Positions 34,752-39,978 of a DNA stretch of 39,978 bases are shown one piece after another. Made by a program: the position numbers and the translations under genes. The DNA is taken from NCBI RefSeq assembly GCF_018861905.1, contig NZ_JAHLDU010000030.1, positions 1 to 39,978 on the forward strand, read 5' to 3'. The stretch is from Clostridium sp. DSM 17811 (lineage in GTDB: Bacteria > Bacillota > Clostridia > Clostridiales > Clostridiaceae). Within the stretch, counting starts at the first letter, position 1, and every line of letters starts with the position of its first letter. The notes under the pieces were generated by a model. That model saw only the letters and a list, made by a program, of their open reading frames with translations. It was not told the DNA's origin and did no database searches.

Positions 34752-35372
34752 TTAATAAAACTTAACAAATTCTCCAACAGGTTTTCTATAACCTCTTATT
34801 TTGATACTGTTTTTGTCCGTTTTACCCATTGTAATCATAAGAACTGGCACTTCATTTTCAGGGATATTTAACAATTGACTAATTTTATCTTTGTCAAAGT
34901 ATATCATTGGGCATGTATCCCAATCTTTATTCTTAGCAAGTAACATGAATAACATTGCTGATAAAGATGCATTCCTGATAGCTTCATCATGCTGAAAACT
35001 TTCTCCCCAACCTTCATAAAGATTGTTAATAGTATCAATCATAAGTTGATATTCAGTTTTATCAAGCATTCCCAGCATCATTGAACCTTCATAAATTTGA
35101 GCTGCTGATAAATATGCATTTTTATCACCTGTAACTAATATTGTTGCTGAAGCAGTTTTTATCTTATATTGTTTGAAAGATGCCTCATAAATTTTATCTG
35201 TTAATGATTTATCTTCTACAACATAGTATTTAGCGTGTTGTAAATTAAATGCAGAAGGAGCCAATGAAAGTTCACTAAATATATCATTGAAATCCTCTTT
35301 AGGTATTACTACATTTTCAATAAATTTATTAGCTGATCTTCTTTCTCTTACAATTTTCAAAAAATCGTTCAT
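34752..35372 (-). CDS. Nitroreductase-family FMN oxidoreductase
   Basis: A 206-residue flavoprotein. The N-terminal RERRSANKF is the usual FMN phosphate-binding start. LAPSAFNLQHAKYYVVED and the C-terminal VPVLMITMGKTDKNSIKIRGYRKPV (adjoining blocks) are typical. It should reduce nitro compounds, quinones or similar substrates with NAD(P)H. It follows the rubredoxin-domain gene by 32 bp on the same strand and is likely co-transcribed; the rubredoxin protein may pass electrons to or from it, which is inference. AGGAGA precedes the ATG. Confidence 0.9.
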   Translation of the reverse strand: MNDFLKIVRERRSANKFIENVVIPKEDFNDIFSELSLAPSAFNLQHAKYYVVEDKSLTDKIYEASFKQYKIKTASATILVTGDKNAYLSAAQIYEGSMMLGMLDKTEYQLMIDTINNLYEGWGESFQHDEAIRNASLSAMLFMLLAKNKDWDTCPMIYFDKDKISQLLNIPENEVPVLMITMGKTDKNSIKIRGYRKPVGEFVKFY

Positions 35373-35404
35373 TAAGATTCTCCTCTTTTAAAATAGTTTA
35401 TATC

Positions 35405-35734
35405 TTACCACTTACCTAAACTCATATGGCCTGCAAGTTCAGTTTTTGATCTTTGTTTTATAGTCCAAGCTTCATTTTTAGCTTGTGTAAAAGCTGATAC
35501 ACATTTAGGATCAAGATTATCTTCTATTCCTTCTTGACTAAGGAATGCTATTTTTTCAGCGAGCGCTATGATTTCAATATGAATATCATTTGATTTATTT
35601 GAACGATAAATTTTTTCAGCTGCTTCACTGCTTAACTCTTCAAATTTACTTACATCTACACCACATTTAGGACATTTTGCTGGAGCACCCTCACTTATAT
35701 ATCCACAAACAGTACATTTAAATAATTTTTTCAT
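35405..35734 (-). CDS. Rubredoxin-domain protein
   Basis: A 109-residue protein. The N-terminal iron site is of the rubrerythrin type, with short spacing: C7 and C10 in CTVCG, C21 and C24 in CPKCG. The remaining residues (about 30-109) form mainly helices of unknown family, with an ending TELAGHMSLGKW. It probably carries electrons in oxygen or peroxide defence, as in rubrerythrin relatives, but it lacks the di-iron ferritin-like part. GGAGG precedes the ATG. It is first in the operon with the nitroreductase, behind a perfect palindrome at 35760-35773. Confidence 0.8.
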   Translation of the reverse strand: MKKLFKCTVCGYISEGAPAKCPKCGVDVSKFEELSSEAAEKIYRSNKSNDIHIEIIALAEKIAFLSQEGIEDNLDPKCVSAFTQAKNEAWTIKQRSKTELAGHMSLGKW

Positions 35735-35759
35735 ATTTATACCTCCATTTAAATTTGGA

Positions 35760-35773
35760 TAGTGTTAACACTA
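35760..35773. promoter_or_regulatory. Perfect 14-bp palindrome upstream of the rubredoxin gene
   Basis: TAGTGTTAACACTA, 25 bp upstream of the start codon. It is a strong candidate operator for a dimeric regulator of the rubredoxin-nitroreductase pair. I do not recognise it as a standard PerR or Rex box. Confidence 0.5.
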
Positions 35774-36158
35774 GCTTTGTTTTATTTATAGAACGATTCC
35801 TTTATAGTTCCTGTCTACAGCTATACTAATATATTATTAATAATATAGCAACATTTTTTATAATGTTATTTACCTTTTAATCCAAAATTTTCTGTGTTAA
35901 ACAACAAATTTATCAATCATATTGTTATTAGTCATAGTTTGAAAACAATTAGGTATTATAACATTATTATGAGAATAACTAAAAATAAAAAATAATTATG
36001 TGAATTTTTCATTGAAAGATTGACCATTTTAACTAATTTGTGTAACATTATATAAGTATTTGTAATTATATACATGAGTTACTAAGTTTCTGGAAATGGA
36101 TTATTAAAATATGGAGAAAATTATTTATTTAAGATAAAGATTCTAAAGGAGATAAGTA
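35774..36158. other. Intergenic region before the flippase gene
   Basis: About 385 bp with no clear gene. It contains a possible promoter toward the flippase (36020-36048), a 6-bp AACATT/AATGTT hairpin near 35850, and otherwise AT-rich sequence. Confidence 0.4.
36020..36048 (+). promoter_or_regulatory. Possible promoter of the flippase operon
   Basis: TTGACC (36020-36025), a 17-bp spacer and TAACAT (36043-36048), about 110 bp before the first start codon. Confidence 0.45.
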
Positions 36159-36233
36159 ATGCAAATATATAAAGAATCCACACATGGAGAAATAAGAGAA
36201 ATTTATATGATATTAAAGGAAGGTAATTTATGA
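36159..36233 (+). CDS. 24-codon upstream ORF coupled to the flippase gene
   Basis: ATG at 36159 follows AAAGGAG with 6-8 nt spacing. The frame encodes 24 residues (MQIYKESTHG... KEGNL) and its TGA overlaps the flippase ATG (ATGA at 36230-36233). The strong site and overlap suggest it is translated and couples translation to the flippase. The peptide resembles nothing I know; it may be a leader peptide or the remains of a larger gene. Confidence 0.45.
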   Translation: MQIYKESTHGEIREIYMILKEGNL

Positions 36234-37663
36234 TTTCAGTAAAAAAGGTTATTAAAAATGCAGGGATATATGGTACTGTTCAGGTTTTACAGGGAGCTAT
36301 AGGATTTTTTTTGCTTCCAATATACACTAGTTATCTAACGCCTACTGATTATGGAATATTTTCTATAGTTACATCTATAACAGGTTTTCTTGGAATGTTT
36401 TACTTGCTTGGATTAAATGGAGCTATTTCCAAATATTATTATGACTACGAAGATGATGAGGCGTTATTTAAAAAATTTATAGGAACAATAATCACGACAA
36501 TTTTAATAATTTCATTAATCCTCACTATATTTTTATTTGGCACTCATAAGATAATATTGGATAAATTTATAAAAGGAATAAATTTCTATCCATATATGGC
36601 AATGGGCTTATTAACAGTAGGATTTTCAACGCTATTTCCTATATATCAAAGTATATTACAAATGCAACATAAAGCCGAAAAATATGCGCTTCAACAATTT
36701 TCAGTGTTTTTAGTAACATTGTTACTAAATATAGTTTTTATTGTGGTTATAAAATTAGGAGTTATAGGACAATTATTAAGTGCATTTATAGTCTCTATAA
36801 TAACTTTCATCTATGCATTTGTAGTATTTACTAAGTTTACAAAATGGAAAATTGATAAAAAGATAATAGTGAGAAGCATGAAGTATGCTATGCCACTGGT
36901 GCCACATTCATTAGCAGGATGGATATCAACTCTTGCTGATAGAATAATACTAAACAACTTGAAAGGTACTGCATTAGTAGGAATTTACAATATAGGATAT
37001 CAATTTGGAAATATAATTAACATGGTTGCTACTGCTGTTAATAGTGCTTTTATACCATGGTTTTTTGGTATTATGAAAGACAGCAAAAATGATAAAAATC
37101 AAATTTATAGATTTGGAACCGCTTTTATTTTGTTATATTCACTGGGAGCATTATGGTTATCCATTCTGAGTCCATACATATTGAAATTTATGGTTCATAA
37201 AAACTTTTATAGTGCAGTAGATTGTATACCTTATATTGCATTTGGTTATGTTTTTAATGGAGTATATTATTTTTTCGTTGCAGGGCTATTTTACAATGAA
37301 ACAGGAACTAAATATATATTTATAGCATCAACTGTATCAGCTGCTGTAAATGTAATATTAAATTTTTTACTAATACCAAAATATGAAATAATAGGAGCAA
37401 GTGTAGCTACTCTAATTTCATTTGCATTATCATCTGTTATGGTTTTATATTTATCGAGAATTATTAATAAGAAAGATGATCTTAAATGGAACTATAAAAA
37501 AATATATTCAATAGTAATAATTGCTATGATTATTACAGCTATAATAAAAAAAATGATGTTAAATTTTACAAGTAATTTATGTTTATTACTAATAGCTACT
37601 ATAATACTATATTTTATTTCAGGATTGAAATTTAAAGATATTGTAAATCTTAAAAAGAAATAG
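36230..37663 (+). CDS. Polysaccharide flippase (Wzx/PST family)
   Basis: A 477-residue membrane protein with about 14 helices. The N-terminal block AGIYGTVQVLQGAIGFFLLP, then IYTSYLTPTDYGIFSIV, is characteristic of lipid-linked oligosaccharide flippases. AMPLVPHSLAGWISTLADR, in the middle, is the repeated half. It should move undecaprenyl-linked sugars across the membrane for surface polysaccharide, teichoic acid or S-layer glycan. No glycosyltransferase genes are adjacent, which is unusual for a Wzx-type gene. GGAAGG precedes the ATG, which overlaps the stop of the short upstream ORF. Confidence 0.87.
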   Translation: MISVKKVIKNAGIYGTVQVLQGAIGFFLLPIYTSYLTPTDYGIFSIVTSITGFLGMFYLLGLNGAISKYYYDYEDDEALFKKFIGTIITTILIISLILTIFLFGTHKIILDKFIKGINFYPYMAMGLLTVGFSTLFPIYQSILQMQHKAEKYALQQFSVFLVTLLLNIVFIVVIKLGVIGQLLSAFIVSIITFIYAFVVFTKFTKWKIDKKIIVRSMKYAMPLVPHSLAGWISTLADRIILNNLKGTALVGIYNIGYQFGNIINMVATAVNSAFIPWFFGIMKDSKNDKNQIYRFGTAFILLYSLGALWLSILSPYILKFMVHKNFYSAVDCIPYIAFGYVFNGVYYFFVAGLFYNETGTKYIFIASTVSAAVNVILNFLLIPKYEIIGASVATLISFALSSVMVLYLSRIINKKDDLKWNYKKIYSIVIIAMIITAIIKKMMLNFTSNLCLLLIATIILYFISGLKFKDIVNLKKK

Positions 37664-37779
37664 TTAAATCATCTTCTGAGGAGCTTCAATATTACTTTAG
37701 TGAAATATTATCCTCTTTAAACAAAAGTTCTTATGTTGGAGGGGATGCATATAATTATATTATTAATGGAACTCTGTAA
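37654..37779 (+). pseudogene. Remnant of an unidentified gene, no start codon
   Basis: A frame open from 37654 to a TAA at 37777-37779 has no ATG, GTG or TTG with an RBS. Its translation includes SSSEELQYYFSEILSSLNK and ends YVGGDAYNYIINGTL, a composition far more protein-like than random AT-rich DNA. I associate YVGGDAYNYIIN with small clostridial membrane proteins, but this is memory, not a search. It is likely the end of a decayed gene between the flippase and the zinc-ribbon protein. Confidence 0.5.
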
Positions 37780-37808
37780 GCACTGTAATGAATTAGGGGG
37801 ATATGATA

Positions 37809-39683
37809 ATGGTTGAAAAGGAATATACTAATATTAGGCATATAGATCTTAATTACTGGTTTAAAGAATGGCCAGTAGAAATAATTAATGGTTCTTTATT
37901 TTATGATGCTGTTTGCGACAATGTTGTTCTTCAGTTAAAAATATGTAATATATCAAATGAAAATATCTCATCAGTTTATATTTCAGTTGAATGTTTTGAT
38001 GATGCTGGATACCCAATGAATGAAGATAATAATATCGTTAAGTATTATTACCAGGACTTGGACATAAACCCCAATAGTACTTTTGGCGATAATGTTGCTG
38101 TACCTCTTACCAATAAAGATGTAAGAAAGGTTAACATAAATGTTGAAAAGGTAGTTTATAAAAATGGAGATATTCAGAAAATTAATATAGATGATAATGT
38201 TAATGAAATACCTGAAAGAACAAAAATAGATGTTTTAGGAAATGTGTTAATTGGAGAACTAGATAGAATTAAAGTAGAAGAGAATCCTTACAGTATAGAG
38301 TTTATTCCAAAAGGTATAGAAGAAGTAGGATGGATATGTTGCTGTGGAAGATTAAATAATATTTCTGCTTTAAATTGCTGCAGATGTGGACGAGATAAAG
38401 TAGGTCAGTTTAATATTATAAGCAAAGAGTATTTAGAAAAGTCCTACAATGATTATCAAATCTATCAAGAAAAAATTAAGGTTGAAGAAGCTATAAAACA
38501 AAAACAAGAAGTTAAAAAGACACGAATAGCTAAAATTGCTTTGGTATCAATATTATTAGTTTTTATTATATTTATATCTATTAGATATATAAAACCAGCG
38601 GTAATAAAAAAACAACAATATGGAAGTGCAATAAAATTATTAGACAGTGGCAAATATGATGAAGCGTTATTGCGGTTACAGCAAATACCTGAGTATAAAG
38701 ACAGTAAAGCATTAATAGAAAAGGCAAACTATCAATTTGCCATAAAATTAATGGATGATAAAGATTACTTGACCAGCATAGAAAAATTTAAGAAGGTAAC
38801 AAAAACAAATGTTGAATTTTATGCTAGTGCACAAAACAATATAGAGTTATGTAAAAAACAATTTATAAAATTAAATGTAACATTAGCAAATAAGGCTATA
38901 AGTGGCAAGAAATATGAGGAGGCTAGCAAGTATATAAAGAAAATTATAAAGATCGATAGTAAAAGTGCTGATGCTAAAAATTTGAAGAGTGTTATGTCTA
39001 ATAAAATTGCATATGCAACTGCAACTACTTTGAGTGCTGACCATAAATATAAAGAAGCTGCAGAAACTTATGCTACATGTAGTAAATATGACATTGATAT
39101 GGTAAATAACACTGAGTATATTAATGTTCTTGGTAAATATGCAGAATCATTAGTTGATAAAACATATACAAACCAAGAAGATCCATCTAATTATTATACC
39201 TTAGGTGATATAGATAACGATGGATTGCTTGAAGTAGCGGTATATGAAAGAAACTCTTCATTATCTTCAGAAATATATATTCCAAATAGTATTAAATTAC
39301 TTAAATACATTAATGGTAAATATAGTTTAATGAGTAGGGTGCAAAATGATTCCGAGGATTGTATAAAAATGAGTATTTCAAAAGCCAAAGGTGATATTAA
39401 CGGATTATTTGTATCCGGTGCTATCGGGTCACATAGTGGATCACAATCTCTTTATATAATAAAAGATGGAGAACTTGTTTCGGCTCTAGATAAAAGCATA
39501 AACTCAGTTTATCCTTCTCCGATTAAAGAAATTGATGGAGGTAAAATATTAGAACTTTCATCTTTAGAAAGGGATCCTAAAGATCCAAGTTCAAGTAATA
39601 AAGTTGGCTCTAAAATTTTAACTTGGTATAAGTGGGATGGTGAAAGAGGGGTAATTACAGCAAAAGTGGAACAAATACATTAG
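37809..39683 (+). CDS. Zinc-ribbon, single-pass membrane protein with TPR-like and FG-GAP-like regions
   Basis: A 624-residue protein of unknown function. The ATG at 37809 is chosen because AGGGGG ends 8 nt upstream; 37803 is too near. Layout: N-terminal beta-rich domain (about 1-165), a zinc finger at 175-193 (W175, C177, C179, N183, C190, C193), a charged helix rich in Lys/Glu (about 205-240), a membrane helix (about 242-261), and TPR-like helical repeats (about 265-450: YGSAIKLLDSGKYDEALLRL, YQFAIKLMDDKDYLTSIEKF). The C-terminal part starts with a calcium-loop-like LGDIDNDGLLEVAVYE (465 onward). The zinc finger should be cytoplasmic and the repeats extracytoplasmic. A strong terminator follows. 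Confidence 0.75.
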   Translation: MVEKEYTNIRHIDLNYWFKEWPVEIINGSLFYDAVCDNVVLQLKICNISNENISSVYISVECFDDAGYPMNEDNNIVKYYYQDLDINPNSTFGDNVAVPLTNKDVRKVNINVEKVVYKNGDIQKINIDDNVNEIPERTKIDVLGNVLIGELDRIKVEENPYSIEFIPKGIEEVGWICCCGRLNNISALNCCRCGRDKVGQFNIISKEYLEKSYNDYQIYQEKIKVEEAIKQKQEVKKTRIAKIALVSILLVFIIFISIRYIKPAVIKKQQYGSAIKLLDSGKYDEALLRLQQIPEYKDSKALIEKANYQFAIKLMDDKDYLTSIEKFKKVTKTNVEFYASAQNNIELCKKQFIKLNVTLANKAISGKKYEEASKYIKKIIKIDSKSADAKNLKSVMSNKIAYATATTLSADHKYKEAAETYATCSKYDIDMVNNTEYINVLGKYAESLVDKTYTNQEDPSNYYTLGDIDNDGLLEVAVYERNSSLSSEIYIPNSIKLLKYINGKYSLMSRVQNDSEDCIKMSISKAKGDINGLFVSGAIGSHSGSQSLYIIKDGELVSALDKSINSVYPSPIKEIDGGKILELSSLERDPKDPSSSNKVGSKILTWYKWDGERGVITAKVEQIH

Positions 39684-39685
39684 TT

Positions 39686-39732
39686 AAAAAAAAGAAGAAG
39701 GTATACCACATGATGGTGCCTTCTTCTTTTTT
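39686..39732 (+). terminator. Terminator after the zinc-ribbon protein gene
   Basis: An A-rich left arm ending GAAGAAGG (to 39701) pairs with CCTTCTTC (39719 onward), with an inner ACCA/TGGT helix, followed by TTTTTT at 39727-39732. Confidence 0.88.
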
Positions 39733-39875
39733 ATATTGTATAAAAATGCTTCAGCTGTGGTGATTCAGAAAGGCAATTGACAATTTAGTAATATTTAGGT
39801 ATTATTAGAATAAATATTACATTTAACAGATATAAGAGAGAAAATCGTTAAAAAAGGAACCTGACAAATGATATG

Positions 39876-39926
39876 CTCCCCTTATGGTAGACAGTTAAAT
39901 AATAAAACTGTTTACTATAAGGAGAG
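39876..39926. repeat. Inverted repeat at the left end of an IS3-like element
   Basis: The 21-bp arms 39876-39896 and 39906-39926 match at 18 positions, with the spacer AAATAATAA. The left arm, with CCCCTTATGGTAGACAGT, resembles IS3/IS150-group left ends of clostridia as I recall them; the true tip, probably TG..., lies a few bases upstream (39862 or 39869). The right arm contains the ribosome binding site of the following ORF. Confidence 0.5.
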
Positions 39927-39935
39927 CTATTTTTT

Positions 39936-39978
39936 ATGGGAAGAAAATCAATTATCTCAGACCAACAAAAAATCAAGG
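39936..39978 (+). CDS. Start of a transposase-like ORF (IS3-type OrfA?), cut by window end
   Basis: ATG at 39936 follows AAGGAGAG (39919-39926). Only 14 codons are visible, MGRKSIISDQQKIK, open to the window edge. The opening and the inverted repeats just before fit the helix-turn-helix OrfA of an IS3-family element. The evidence is short, so the family call is tentative. Confidence 0.5.
   Translation, partial: MGRKSIISDQQKIK

Noticed and set aside
1-39978. CRISPR array, tRNA, rRNA or prophage
   Set aside because: No regular spaced repeats, no tRNA cloverleaf outside the T-boxes and no phage genes were seen by reading.

Overview
The window is AT-rich, with densely packed genes, strong AGGAGG-type ribosome binding sites, T-box leaders, fermentative genes (pta, CoA-transferase, lactate dehydrogenase) and motAB. 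This fits an anaerobic low-GC Firmicute, most likely a Clostridium. No rRNA, tRNA or CRISPR array was seen. Both edges cut genes: a glycerate kinase at the left and an IS-type transposase start at the right.

Left part (1-7200), central carbon metabolism: glycerate kinase (3' end), a pyruvate kinase that stops at the A/C domain boundary, a soluble chemoreceptor with a sugar-diacid/glycerate sensor domain, and phosphate acetyltransferase read as one co-directional group. They make a plausible route from glycerate through PEP and pyruvate to acetyl phosphate. A beta-carbonic anhydrase, a two-subunit CoA-transferase and a convergent lactate dehydrogenase-like gene follow. The last has Leu where lactate dehydrogenases carry the specificity Gln.

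7200-15730, beta-glycoside utilisation: GH30 hydrolase, GPH-family symporter, a divergent AraC regulator, GH42 and GH3 enzymes. No enzyme has a signal peptide, so imported oligosaccharides are probably cleaved in the cytoplasm.

15800-23900, export and translation: a DUF1430 membrane protein with its ATPase (the lactococcin-972-type transporter pair, but with no bacteriocin gene beside it), a fused ABC exporter, then two aminoacyl-tRNA synthetase genes under T-box control. The threonyl enzyme lacks the TGS domain (specifier ACC). The aspartyl enzyme is of archaeal type (specifier GAC), and its leader carries two consecutive antiterminator/terminator modules but only one room-sized Stem I region. 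This tandem leader is the most unusual regulatory structure in the window.

24000-34600: an orphan PfoR-like EIIC membrane protein, a MarR regulator, motAB, a PAP2 phosphatase, a LytTR/GHKL two-component system with a downstream ABC-2 transporter, an RpiB/LacAB-family protein with Asp at the catalytic Cys position, and an SstT-type symporter.

34700-39978: a nitroreductase and rubredoxin-domain protein pair behind a perfect palindrome, a polysaccharide flippase coupled to a 24-codon upstream ORF, a decayed gene fragment, a zinc-ribbon/transmembrane/repeat protein, and the left end of an IS3-like element whose transposase ribosome binding site lies in a hairpin.
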